From assembly GCA_034766995.1 (NCBI GenBank), contig CM068316.1:13251500-13315499 (forward strand): a stretch of 64,000 nucleotides of DNA. The letters are read 5' to 3'. The number at the start of each line of letters is the position of its first letter. The first letter of the stretch is position 1. Origin of the DNA: Acanthacorydalis orientalis. Its lineage: Eukaryota; Arthropoda; Insecta; Megaloptera; Corydalidae. A program made the translations under genes and the position numbers. The notes below the pieces were generated by a model, which was given only the letters and a program-made list of their open reading frames with translations, had not been told where the DNA came from and searched no databases. Positions 36,155 to 48,169 of this stretch are shown piece by piece.

Positions 36155-37009
36155 TTGTTGATGGTTTCGGTCGATAGTTTCAGAATTAAAGTTCTGAAGT
36201 TTAACTCTTAGTTTCGTTTGAATTGTTTCTTTATGAAGTATCTTAATGTCACATAATGTCAGTTTGTTAGTTTCTGGTACAAGGTGGCGCAAAAAGAACG
36301 AAAGGGTTTGAAACATTAATGTTTTTGTTGTTTTGTAATATTTATAATGAACGTAGCAAAAGTGCAGTCATTTGAATGATTGCCTTTTTTTGTTATAAAA
36401 ACACATATAAATGTAAATTGATACACTAGAAATTTATCTAATTGAATTTAAATATAAGCGTTATAGTTTTTCAAAACTATCATAAACAAAACAAACAAAA
36501 CAAACTAAATCATAAACAAACAGATGTCTAACAAAAAAAAAAAAAATCAGGACGAAATCTACCCAGGATTTTATTCAAACAAAGTTTGGATAAAATTCAG
36601 AATGGCTATTCTTAACGATGTTATCGTTATAATAATTTTATTCAACATTTGCGATCAGTGAAAATTCTTATATTCCATTGACCCATATTTTTTATTCATT
36701 CATATCGGCGAATATATATTTTGTAGGTCACGATTATTAACAAAGATTTTATATGAAAACAACTTGTATACAAAAATAATAATTAATTTTTGAAACATGT
36801 AAAATGTTCACTCGGAATTACTTGTATTTAGAAATTACGATTGGTTTTTTTTATATAAAATTTTGGTCATTGTAATTCACTATTTATACAAGCGGTATTT
36901 TTTAACATGCAATATTTACCAAAGGCTTATTGATTAAGCGATCATTGATTAAAGGATTATACATTATTCATAATATGATTGAAGAGGATATGGTTGGAAA
37001 GGATAGAAC
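36155..37009. other. AT-rich intronic sequence without recognised content
   Basis: Nothing recognisable apart from a poly-A run near 36530-36545. Confidence 0.4.
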
Positions 37010-37100
37010 TATAAACCGGGATAAATGTATGATCCTCGCTCGGGATATCGGGACAAGAGCTCAAAACCGGGATCGTCCCGGTCAAATCAGGATGTTCGGT
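37010..37100. repeat. GC-rich CCGGGAT-containing transposon-like remnant
   Basis: ACCGGGAT, CTCGGGATATCGGGACA and AAAACCGGGATCGTCCCGGT recur within 90 bases and include a CCGGGATCGTCCCGG palindrome. Such repeats occur in termini of hAT-like elements, but the assignment is tentative. Confidence 0.4.
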
Positions 37101-37372
37101 AGATTTAGTAAATATTATTTATTACCCTAGTAATGGCAATGGGTGGTTTGAGTGGAGGGATTATTGGGACAAAATCAGATAATAAATGGAATTGCATGTT
37201 TATTAAATATATTTCTTGTTCTAAATAGAGAACTTATAACTATCTGGATCATTTTAAAATGATCTACTTCTATCTAATAATGATTTAGAAAGTGTAGTAA
37301 AGATATTGTTTCTCTTCAAGTTCTGTGTTCGAAAAATGATATTAAAAATGTAAAATATAGAATTTAACAAAC

Positions 37373-37376
<4 letters not shown>

Positions 37377-37413
<37 letters not shown>
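37377..37413. repeat. (TA)n microsatellite
   Basis: About 18 TA units. A second short tract lies at 37731-37755 and a third at 37955-37975. Confidence 0.9.
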
Positions 37414-37417
<4 letters not shown>

Positions 37418-38745
37418 GATAGAACACAATGGATACGGGTAACATCATGTGGGATGTTGGGACGATTACAAGATGGTGGAGCAGTGTGGGAAATTCGATT
37501 TTCAACCTCTTCCGGTTCCGTACGTTAAACCGTTTTCGACTTAAACGTCATATATGCGAAACAATTTTCTCAAGTTGTCATAAATAATAGACTACCTAAG
37601 TGAGAAACGGTATAAATAGAATGTTTTATAACGGAGTTTCTAGAAAGTTTTGTGTAACGGATGAATTTGTGTATTTATCTGCAAAAGATGTTTTTTTAAT
37701 TGTTCTTGGAAGGTAATTATTTTTCAGTTATATATATATATATATATATATATATGCATGTTTGTATATATAATTTGAAAATAGCTGATTTGCAGTATAA
37801 TTGTGCCGCAAATACATTTTTGTCATCCTGACAATAAGTGTTGTATCTTTTTATTTAATTAATTAATATTCCTTTTTCAAATTGACTACACGATTATATC
37901 TCAATAGATCTCATTGAATTTTTATACAGGGTAGAAAGAATGGACTGTAAAGTTTATATATATATATATATATATCTATGAAAATTCCAAATATACGCTT
38001 TATATGGTAGGAATGAAATTAGTTGTGAAACTAACTTCTAATAGTTTTATTAATCTAGTTAATATCTGAGAACTTATTAACAAAATTTGAACAAACAATG
38101 AATAAAATTAATGAAAAACATTTTAAAACTCGAGTTTTTGAAATAATTTTGTTCTTTTTTTTGAAAACGATTTGCTTGATTATTAGTAAATGCACTTTCA
38201 GAGTGTATACGTGTATGTAGTATTTATAATTGATGATACTTGAAGATTGGTAAAATCTCGGAAATTGATTGTTATATTTTCGCTGTAAATTTGAAAAAAG
38301 AAAGATATTAAGTTACATTTACGTATGATGATTTTTATTTCAGGATGATACAAACGTACTTGTCGCATAATTAGGCCTCATTTAGTTCAAACAATAAAAA
38401 AAACTAAAACACATTAATCTTTTCTATTTTTAAACTTTTTGCACGACAATAAACCCAGTCAGCCTCCAAGGTTTTTTTAAGCACCCTATAAATTATCAGG
38501 TTTCAATGTGATATTATATAAGTTGGCTGTGCAAATTGGTAAAAAATTCAACATATTTGTAGAATTTGCTCTAAATCCAAAAAATTCAAAAATAGTAATA
38601 GACCACAATTTCTGCAAAGATTTGGTATTTCTTTCTCGAAATGAAATCCTTATGTAACAGAAAATCCAGCTTCCAAAACTATACCCCTTTAATGTGTGAA
38701 AATATTATATCAAATTATTATATTATTTCATATCACTGTTATGAT

Positions 38746-38752
<7 letters not shown>
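37414..38752. other. AT-rich intronic sequence without recognised genes
   Basis: Apart from the two short TA tracts noted for this area, no repeat family or coding sequence was recognised. Confidence 0.4.

Positions 38753-38791
<39 letters not shown>
38753..38791. repeat. (TA)n microsatellite
   Basis: About 19 TA units. Confidence 0.95.
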
Positions 38792-38793
<2 letters not shown>

Positions 38794-39241
38794 TCATAAA
38801 ATCATATTGCTTATTACTTAACACATAAATCTTTCTAATAAAGAACAAAAACAAAAATGTATAATTACTTAATTATCATAAATACAGTTGAAGTAAATTG
38901 TTTGTCATATATTTGAATAATACAAAAATAATGGAGAAGTTCACGCGCGGTTAAGTCCAGTTGAACTACTCGTCCAAGGTTGAAAACTGACCTTGTTAAT
39001 TTATTTATAATTGCTTTTATATAGTGTGTCAAAGTTTCGAATATGAATACAGGAATTAATGACAATTTATATTTTGTTAGAAAAAGGTCATATTAACAAC
39101 TTTATTCGTGGAATTGATTATTGTTTTATGTTCAGTTAATATGAATTAGCATTTAGTTAACACATTAGTTTGATTTTGACACTTTTTTTTTGATTCAAAT
39201 GGATTTAGTAGCTTTATTTTCGCCTTTCTCTTTCTCTCTCT

Positions 39242-39245
<4 letters not shown>

Positions 39246-39307
<62 letters not shown>
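39246..39307. repeat. (TA)n microsatellite at the 3' end of a LINE remnant
   Basis: About 30 TA units preceded by CT units. Its right edge coincides with the 3' end of the minus-strand LINE remnant, so it may have grown from that element's simple-repeat tail. Confidence 0.9.
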
Positions 39308-39309
<2 letters not shown>

Positions 39310-39960
39310 ACGACCTCTGTCAATCCACTACTGGATAAAGGTCTCTTCCATGATTTTCTATTTTGTTCGATTGAATGTCCCTGTTTTCCACCGAGTTTCA
39401 ATAACATTTTTAATTTCCTTATCACATCTGTTCATTGGTCTCTTTCTTGGTCATTATATATTCCTTGGTTCCCACTTAATAATTTCTGTCGTCCACCGGT
39501 TGTCTTCTCTTCTTGCAATATGTCCCGTCCATTTCCATTTCAGACTCTACTCTTTTCACTACATCTGCGACTCCTGTTTTCGTATCCATTCTATTCTTTT
39601 CCTATTCTTATCCTTCTTGTTATTCCAAGCATGCATCTTTCCATACTTCTGTGCTGTTTGGAGTCTTTGAATGATTTTGGCGTTAAGCACCCATATTTCG
39701 TTCCCGTAAGTAAGGACTGGTAGTATACATTGAACAAATACTTTTTCCCCCAAACAGAGAGTGATTGTGGAGTGCGATTGATTTAAATATCAAGGCGTTA
39801 AGTCCAAATGAGATCCATCCCAGTTTAATTCTCTTGTTTACTTCACGACAAGAATCTCAATAAACTGTTTAAATTTCACTTAGGATGTTTTCCATACTTT
39901 TTCCTTGTTTCGTGAGTAATTTAATTATTGCACGAAATTCAGTATTAGTCATTTTAAAAA
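39308..39960 (-). pseudogene. LINE remnant, region after the reverse transcriptase domain (RTE/craft-like)
   Basis: Reading the minus strand, EVNKRIKLGWISFG (about 39855-39814), then after a shift VQCILPVLTYGNEIWVLN with IIQRLQTAQK (39753-39640). These match the typical C-terminal sequence of insect LINE polyproteins (R-I-x-L-G-W..., QCVLPVLTYGAETW, VHRLRVAQR). Further downstream come Arg/Trp-rich remnants and the common 3' terminus corresponding to CCACTACTGGATAAAGGTCT on the plus strand. Stops and frameshifts are present. The 5' bulk of the element is absent. Confidence 0.85.
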
Positions 39961-40847
39961 ATATCACAGGCATTAACTTGTTCTTTTGACGACTGCAAGC
40001 GATTTAATGAGAATCAAATTTTTGCACGGATTGGATGTTTCAAGTTATAATGTATCTGGCAGTCTTGGTATGATTACTGTTAAGAGGGACTAAAAGCTCT
40101 GTTAACCAGTATTTTTTTTGTGATATTCTTTAATGGTTTTCAGGTATGGTGTATGTTGATGATCTTTTGAGAAAATGAGACGATCAGCAAACAAAATTTT
40201 TTTTGTTTGCTGTGTAAAAATGAAATGTCTAAAAATGATTACCTGTAGTAAAAAATAATTCCGCCTTCCCTTTATCTTCTGTTTCATTTCGCGAATATGA
40301 AAAACATCCCTCGTATATATATATATATATTTATATTTCGTGTCCCACTTTCGAACATACGCGCATATATGTTTGAACAGGTGTCATTACAACATGAATG
40401 ATCTATTTGTATCGTAGTAGAAACATACAAAAGTTCACGCGTATGCTTTCAACTTGCATCAATCACGTTTGACGCTAACTATTGGCAATCTTTCATCGGA
40501 ATGTCATTGGATGGATACGAAAATTGTTACTCTGTTGCAGATCAATCAATCGACATTACCGTTTGATTCAATAATATGTCTGACATAAATTACTTTCGTA
40601 TAACAAAACCGTATCATAATATAACCTAGTATCTATTATCTTTTAATTTCTTATAAATTGTACTTAATGTACAGTATTAGTGGTTGTTTTGCTGCAAATT
40701 TTATCGGTATAATTTGAGGAATTACAATTGTATCCATCAAAAATATAAATTGTATTGTAGGAAGATAAGGAACAATATAAACAAAAATTCATTTTCAAAA
40801 TTAATATAATTTAAATCCGTTACTAGTAGTGCGTTATAGCTTCATAG

Positions 40848-40965
40848 AGCCCAGACAGGGGGGCCCATGTACAGTGTTGAATTCAGACATTTGGTTTGGG
40901 GCCCTCCTGTTAGTGGGAGCCCCGGGCAATTGCCCTTTTTGCCTATTTGATAACGCGTCACTGTC
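40848..40965. repeat. GC-rich transposon-terminus-like remnant
   Basis: AGGGGGGCCCATGTACAGTG, GGGGCCCTCCTGTTAG and GGAGCCCCGGGCAATTGCCC form GC-rich blocks in an AT-rich setting. They resemble hAT-type terminal regions with 'CCCCGGGCAATTGCCC'. No coding part is visible. Confidence 0.4.
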
Positions 40966-41387
40966 TGATACAGTGAGCACTGTATAACCGACTTTATTAC
41001 CACCTCATAACCATTTCTGATTATTTAGTGACAGATTATTTCTATTTAGATATACCATGAATCAATCAGTGTAAAAACTCGCCACTCGTTATATCCGTGC
41101 TCGTTATAACCAAGATCGGTTATTACTAAATTTGACGAAATAATAAAAAAAATTAGTGAATGTAAATATTTTTTTAATTTTACAATGTTGAATCAAATTA
41201 GAATAAAAACTGACATTAAACTCAAATTATAATCAAAATTTGTAATTGCTAAGGAACAATAATAGATTCCACAAAGCTGCTTTAGATGTTTTAAGGAACG
41301 AAATTTGTTGTTCACTTGTAAATATGAAGTGTTTAATTTTTTAATGTGGTAATATAAGATGCTCGTACGAGAAGTAATGTAAAATTA

Positions 41388-41660
41388 TTAGGTTGGTAGG
41401 AAAATAATTACGGTTTTTGTCTTTTCAATTCTAACTTTAATTTTTTCAATCAGTCATTTCATTGTGTTCATGTTAATATCATTATAAAGTACATTTTTGT
41501 ACTGTATTTTGGTAACACAGACTTTGATTTATTATTTATTTTGCTTCAAACTGGACTATTGAATTAAAAGTGGAAAAGAAGCATAGAGCAATTTTTTATG
41601 AGTTCAAAACGGGTGGTAAAACAGCAGGAAATGCTCGTAAACTAAACAATGATTTTGGTG
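41388..41660 (+). mobile_element. Mariner 5' fragment interrupted by a duplicated segment
   Basis: It begins TTAGGTTGGTAGGAAAATAA after a TA dinucleotide. Sequence near 41567 encodes a transposase N-terminus in broken frame, with GAGTTCAAAACGGGTGG as a landmark shared with 41822-42305. Homology stops at GATTTTGGTG (41660), where the segment also found at 32354-32520 begins. Confidence 0.8.
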
Positions 41661-41821
41661 TAATAAGTTTAATAAAACAACCTCCATTTAAAAATATTAT
41701 ATATCAAAATAATGATAATGGAAATAATTAACCATTAATTAAAAATCTGTATAATTTTAAGACAGTTATTGCAATATAATTATTCTATTAGTTTTCAATA
41801 ACAAAACGGATTACACTTGTA
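41661..41821. repeat. Inverted duplicate of 32354-32520
   Basis: From TAATAAGTTTAATAAAACAA to TTACACTTGTA, this is the near-identical reverse complement of 32354-32520. It sits between two related mariner pieces, so a composite segment inserted into or replaced the older mariner. Confidence 0.85.
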
Positions 41822-42305
41822 TTGGGTTGGTAGGAAAATGATTGTGGTTTTTGTTTTCTGAATTCTAACCGTAATTTTTTTCAGTGAAAGTGTCATTTCC
41901 TCGTATTAGTGTCAGTATCATTTTAAAGTACATTTTCTATTGAATTAAAGATGGAAAAGAAGCAAATAAGAGCATTTTTTGTACGAGTTCAAAACGGGCG
42001 ATAAGCAGCAGAAACTGTTTGTAAACTAAACGATGTTTTTGGTATGGGTACTGGTAAGGAACTTACGGTGAAATAGTGGTTCCAAAAATTTCATGCTGGA
42101 GACGAGAGCCTTAAAGATGAAGAAGGTCGCGCGCGTCCTTCTTCAATTCACAACGACCAACTAAAGGCGTTAGTTGAATCAGAACAATTCGAGAACTTGG
42201 ACAAAAGTTAATCCAACAGGTCTAGACCACTTAAATTCACTTAAATTAAAAAAATGTATATGAATTTGAAGATCCTGACCCTCGATTATTTTTCTACCAA
42301 CCTAG
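41822..42305 (+). mobile_element. Internally deleted mariner derivative
   Basis: Terminal inverted repeats TTGGGTTGGTAGGAAAATGA and, inverted from the right, CTAGGTTGGTAGAAAAATAA are bounded by TA dinucleotides. It keeps the N-terminal part of the transposase (near 41951 to about 42210, including GVSSKF-like WFQKFHAGDESLKDEEGRAR) but nothing of the catalytic core. A stop after CGGGCG breaks the frame. Confidence 0.85.
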
Positions 42306-42446
42306 TAAAACATTTAATGAATCATCAATAATATTTCTTGCTTCAACTGATTTCTCTCTATTCCACTCTTCATTTAAAATAAAAATAAATGAAAATATTT
42401 CTCTTAGAAAAACGGTCCATATATTTGCAAAAAATATTCTATCAAT

Positions 42447-42535
42447 AAGACGGATTCATCCGTGAATCGAACTGGCTATGTACTCGCACTAGGCATCCAA
42501 TAGAGTCATCCGGTTACTCAACAGGCGTAGAATAA
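42447..42535 (-). other. tRNA-like or tRNA-derived SINE-like fragment (weak)
   Basis: On the minus strand GGATGCCTAGTGCGAGTA resembles a pol III A box, and AGTTCGATTCAC a B box. The spacing is shorter than normal, and no complete cloverleaf can be drawn. It may be a degraded SINE head. ACGGATTCATCCGT forms a small palindrome here. Confidence 0.25.
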
Positions 42536-42540
42536 CAAGA

Positions 42541-43010
42541 AAAATGTTAAATTTATACATAAACAAAAGTGTATATATAAATAAAAATTTACATAGAGTA
42601 AATGAAATTGTATGGTATAACTGTGTAAATGTTAATTTAAATTATTTTATGAATACATTCATTACGATCAATATTTTGATAATTGAGAACACTTCTAAAT
42701 GTGGTTTTAAAAATTAAATTTGATAAAAAATGAGAAATTTTGATAAACGATCGATTAGAAGGTTCAAGCATATAATGAAAGGTTCTTGACATTTATATAT
42801 TTTTTGTATATACTCATATATAAATAAGCGCGCGTGTGTATGTCAGCATATTATGAAGGATAAAAATATTATAGGACAATTTTTGTCATTTTTTAAATCG
42901 AACACGAAATATATACATTAAGGCTAAAAATAATTCAGTACAAACATTATAATCGGAATAAAATAAAAATCTAACGGCGAAAATATTTAAAAATTGTACG
43001 CATCCACGCA

Positions 43011-43012
<2 letters not shown>
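42541..43012. other. AT-rich intronic sequence without recognised content
   Basis: Nothing coding or repetitive was recognised. Confidence 0.4.
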
Positions 43013-43107
<95 letters not shown>

Positions 43108-43120
43108 CACACACACACGT
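43013..43120. repeat. (TA)n(GA)n(CA)n compound microsatellite
   Basis: About 42 TA units, the longest pure TA tract in this part, followed by GAGAGAGA and CACACACA. Confidence 0.95.
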
Positions 43121-43830
43121 GTTGTATATAAATTGTATAAATCACGCAAAAACGTTGAATGATTCCATCAATCATTTAAATATATTTGTTATGCAAATAT
43201 TTTCAGACAAAATCTAAAAATTATATAAACATGATGATGATATGGTGTATCTGATTAACCTTTTTTCATAATACGACTTTAATTGGTGTCTTACGTTTCT
43301 GAACGGTAATGGCTTCTTTAATTAATTGTTAAGTGATTAGTAATTATTCCAGGTATTAATATTAATATTTACTTTTTTCTAATTAATAGTTATGCATGAG
43401 AACGTTTAATATAGTATTTTATTCAATAACAAAACGCACTGTTGTAATTTGAATCACATCGCCCATTGAAATGTTTATATAAATGAAGAAATCGTTTTTT
43501 TTTTAATAATTATTAATTTTAATAAGATTCCACTCAAAAAATTAAAAACAGTAAAAATCAATATTTTCTATTAGAAATCTGTTCTAAAAGAATACTACTT
43601 ATCAGGATTGCTAATCTTCAGCTTGCTGTTTGTATTATGAGGATGTATTAAGTGACCTTAGAGCCACATGTAGCCAATGTATAAAGTATATTTATAAAAT
43701 TTATGTAATTAAATGATTGAGATTAATTAGATTCGTTATAAATTAAGCTTACAATTCTATTTATTATAACAGTAAGCCGTTTATATAATATATAGAATAT
43801 ATTATGAGCAATGAATATGGAGGAACCGTA

Positions 43831-45100
43831 TTAGGTGTATAAATTAATTCGGTGCCTTATTTTATAGAAAATGAATGTTTATTTACAGAAAAATGAAATA
43901 CATTTCAACCATCAAAATATCCCACATTATTTTGTATAACTTTGCTTCATCTGTCAGGTAACTGACGAATCCCCCGTCAAAAACATATGAGGGCTTTGAG
44001 TCGATGACGTCGTCGATGCATTTTTGGACTTTCACTGTTTTAAAATGGTTATCATCCAGGTGATGCTGGCGACCGGGCGACCGGAACAGACGATAATCTG
44101 ATGGGGATAAGTCTGGTGAATACGTCGTATGAGGGAGAACTTCCCAGCCCAACGGACAAATAACGTCTTTGGTCTCTTTTGCGACATGTATCCGAGCGTT
44201 TTATACTGCAAAATAACTTGCCTCGTCCCCTCACTAATGAACGGTCTTTTTTTTCCGTTCGTTACTCAAACGAATGAGCTGTTTGTGGTAACGCTCAGAA
44301 TTTACAGTCTGTCCAGGTTCCAGGATTTCATAATACACGACACTCTTACTGTCCCGCCAAATACACAATAACAATTTTTTGGCATGGAGTTTCGGAGTGG
44401 ATGTCAATGGTTTATTAGGCGTAACACATGATTTTCGGCACTCAAGATTGTCGTACAAAATCTGTTTTTCATCCTCTGTTATTATTTTATACAAAATATC
44501 CTTTCCTTTGAATCTTGTGAGCGAGGACATAACCGTATCGCATCTTCTGACTTTGTTTTCAGGGCTGAGCTCATCTGGAATTAATCGGCCTAGCATTACA
44601 ATTTTTCTCAGTCGATGTAGACGATAGAAAGTTGCTTGCTGGGTAATACTGAATTGTCGAGCGTATTCTTGTCCAGTCTGAGATGATGTTTCAATTAACA
44701 TATGTTCAAGCTCATCGTATTCAAATTTTGTTCGGTTGTTCCGGTCATTTTCGATTGGAAAGATCAAAATCACCACTCTGAAACCTTTGAAACCATTTTT
44801 TGTATGTTTTGTGCGGTAGAACACCTTCCCTCAAGGCCTAGAAAATCATTTCTGCAGCTTCGGCATCATTTTCTTCAACTGTAATGTAAAAAGTAACTAA
44901 TGCTTAATATGCTACTTTTCGGACGCCATCGTGTTCACTACTGTTTTGTGAGGTTATCCCAACTTCTTAGCAATGATATGTAGTGATTTTAAATATTAAG
45001 GTTGGTACTTCAAAATACTAAAACGACAAGAAAATATTTTAATTGAAAACAGAGTTATGATTGATTCAACTAAAGGCATTCAATTAATTTGTACAGCCAA
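43831..45100 (-). mobile_element. Nearly full-length mariner element, inactivated
   Basis: The 1270-base element has terminal inverted repeats (left TTAGGTGTATAAATTAATTC; right, inverted, TTGGCTGTACAAATTAATTG; 20 of the outer 26 bases identical). TA sits at 43829-43830 and 45101-45102. The transposase reads on the minus strand. The longest open part (44824 down to 44234, 196 codons) covers helix-turn-helix sequence (ETSSQTGQEYARQFSITQQA), the PDELSPENKVRRCD segment, the first catalytic Asp in ITEDEKQ, and VVYYEILEPGQTVNSERY. A frameshift near 44200 then interrupts it, and the second catalytic motif, normally HDNARPH, reads as a QYK remnant. The C-terminal part resumes as LGWEVLPHTTYSPDLSPSDY (third Asp) down to 43883. 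It is therefore a dead DD34D transposase, but recent enough to recognise throughout. Deletion derivatives occur at 57027 and 61571. Confidence 0.95.
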
Positions 45101-45210
45101 TAAAAACAGTTGCAGGCTAAATAGTAATAGTAGTCAGTAGTGTCGAAGTATATAGTATTTTTTAATGACATAATAGGGTTTTAAAAATTTATTCATTGAA
45201 AAAAAATATT

Positions 45211-45470
45211 ATCATAAACGTATTATTTTTTGTTTCACAAATCACAAAAAAATATTGTTAAAAATGTTCAATAAATCATTATTAGTCATTTTTGAGTGTT
45301 GCTTATTGGTATTTCGATGGCGGTATCATCATCTTTAGAGCGTTAATGTTCAGAAAAATCTGATTTTTTTGAACATAGCGCTGCGACTGTTTCATAAATG
45401 AATTTTTCACTTTTAAACAAATCACAAAAATATGTTTTTGATCAAAACTGTTTAATAATTGGGTATTGAA
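45211..45470. repeat. MITE family A, copy 8 (two left arms in tandem)
   Basis: A left arm with ATCATAAACGTATTATTTTT, TTCACAAATCACAAAAAAAT and the centre ATTTCGATGGCGGTATCATC is followed by a second left arm, GCGACTGTTTCATAAATGAA, starting about 45385. This is a rearranged or nested pair. Confidence 0.7.
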
Positions 45471-47420
45471 CCTCACATCCACTAAGAGTGTTAAAGTACA
45501 GCAAAAACTATAATATCTGTAGATTTTTCTGTACGTTAGGAATGTACCCTATATCGAATAGTGCATAAGCAAAAATCAAAAATAAGTATAATTCTAGGTT
45601 TTTATATTTGTGATCTCATTGAAACATTTTCCTGTTTGTATTCGCCTTTTTAGATCACTAAGGCCTATTTTACACTAATAGTTTCGATACGATTAAAATC
45701 GTTAAGTAGATTTTTAAGACTCATTCAAGTTTTCAGTATTCAACATTGATGGATCAAAAAAATCTCAGTATTAAACAAGATGGCATTCGTCCGTATCTAG
45801 TTGTGTAGAACAGACACTTAGCTGACCCAAAAGAATGAATACCAATAGGATTACCCAATCAAAAATATCAATAATCAATTATTATTAAATAGAATCGCAC
45901 ATTTTTGATTGTCAAATTTTGTAGTTACTGGAATCAGTGAAAAGTTAATTTGTAAACGTGCCTTTAATCGCAGTCAAAATCAAATTGTAACATTTTTAGA
46001 AACTAAAAGAATATTACCGAATTGTAAATAAATCTTAAATGGAATTAATCTCGGCAAATTATAAAAAAATCAAGTATTTTCAATCTATTGTACCTGGAAC
46101 TTATTTCCGAACAGTTTCATAAATAACTCGGAACTTGAGTTTAACTTCTTATTAAAATAATTTATGATAATTGTATTATAAAAAATCAAAGAACAAAACT
46201 TATTCTGGTATATATTAGATGTTTTTCATGATCGTGTTTAGTTTTTCATTCAGGTAGTATAGTATATACTTTCGTTTGAAATTAATCGGTTTATATCGTA
46301 TAAAACATCTCCACGTTTTTTTTTTTGTTAATAAATAAAAGATGTTTGATGAAGATTATGATAACGTAACCTTTTTTTCTTTATATACAAAAACGAACGT
46401 TCTTTATAAACGTTTGCATTCCTTTCAAGTGATTTTAATACACATTTCTGTATTCCATCTCCGAACGAAAGATATTTATTTAAAATGTTTCAAGTTTATG
46501 TACATTCTTTCTTACTCAGTCGCATTAAATTTATTGCTGTACTTCGCTGGAGATTGCGTGACTTTCTATAATTTTCTTATCAGCACCAAGTTGCGTGTGA
46601 ACTGAGCACCGGCTGTGTATAAGTAATTTCCACTTGTAGCGTTGTTATCTACCGCTTTTGTTAAGCAACTATTTATCGATACACAAATGCAATTTATACT
46701 GGAGAAATGTTTATTCAGAGAGATGTGTTTCCTAGTAAAAAAAACAAAACAGTATTCTAATTACGTTAATGTTATTAAAAATAAACTTTTTTATTTTATG
46801 CATGTTCTTAACGATTTAGGACATCTATTTTTAGTTTATATATTTCTGAAGTTAATAGTGTAATTTTTTATTTTTTCAGTCATGAAATGATATTTGCGTT
46901 GAAGATTTATGACATTGCTATTTAAATATACAAAAGTGACATGTACTAAATTAAAACATATTTTTTATGTACTGAATAAAATGTATTTTTAAGTGTTTGA
47001 CTTGAATATGTAGAAAATGACGGCATGAGCATATTTAATATAAATATCGTTAAATTAAAAAATATACATAAATTCTTCTTTAATGATACTTATTATTAAT
47101 GATAAATTTTATTAATATGTTTTTTTAAATGAATTTATCATTATAATTCACAATTGGGTTTTACTGCGTAAAGGTGTATGTTTTATTGCCTTATGACTTG
47201 AGAGTCTGTCGACAATTTTACAATAATATTTTATTTAATTAGTGATGCATTTTGGGTATTAGATAAGCGGAACACTTAATAATGATCTGTTTAAGTGTGA
47301 ACTAACCAAATAATTTGTTTGTTTTAACATGTCTTCATAAGTTATTACATTTTGAGATAAGTTGCAAGAAGTGAAAACATTGTTTTTATTTACATCCAAG
47401 AACTTGATTAATCATAGAAC
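45471..47420. other. AT-rich intronic sequence without recognised genes
   Basis: Two Phe/Leu-rich open frames (46342-46605 and 46642-46863) have no recognisable domain and no splice or codon evidence beyond composition, so I do not call them genes. No repeat family was seen. Confidence 0.4.
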
Positions 47421-47423
47421 GGC

Positions 47424-47590
47424 ACAGTATTGTTCCGGCACTGTGGCTTCACAAATGATTTTTTCGTTCTACAAACCCTAAAAATATTCTAATTAAAAAT
47501 GTACCATATGCGAGATCATTGATCATTTATAATTATTGTTTATGTGTATTTTGATGGCGATATCAATTATATTTAGAGCGATAACGTATT
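47424..47590. repeat. MITE family A, copy 9 (left half)
   Basis: ACAGTATTGTTCCGGCACTG, then GGCTTCACAAATGATTTTTT, CTACAAACCCTAAAAATATT and the centre TGTATTTTGATGGCGATATC. The right arm is missing. Confidence 0.75.
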
Positions 47591-47946
47591 GAAAAATTAA
47601 AGAAAATAATTTGTTAAAAATTAGAATGATCTTTAAATAGTATTTTTTTTAAATATGAGGTGGAAACAAATTCTATTTATACATTATGAGATTTATAATT
47701 AAATATGTCAATACATTTATGTAATAATTTTTCAAAAATTTATTAGACACTCAGATAATACAGTTAAATAATCATCAGAATTCAATAAAACTAATTATTT
47801 CAATAAAATAAATTACTACTAATTAAACAGCTATTGTTTTTGTAACATTTCGGTGACAATTACTAATTTGAATTTTATAGAGAACTTAATTATTTTTAGA
47901 GACTTTCATGATCACTCAATAATAAAAAACGATCAACAAAGTTGTC

Positions 47947-48068
<122 letters not shown>

Positions 48069-48169
48069 TGCGCCAGAGGAACGGAAAAAAATTAAAACGC
48101 AATAATTAAATGAATTTCTATTTTTACATAATTTTGTTTACATATTCTTGTTAGGTATATAGAGTTTTT

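Noticed and set aside
46342..46863. Two Phe/Leu-rich open frames in succession
   Set aside because: Their composition mirrors AT-rich DNA, and there is no conserved motif or compatible splice phase.
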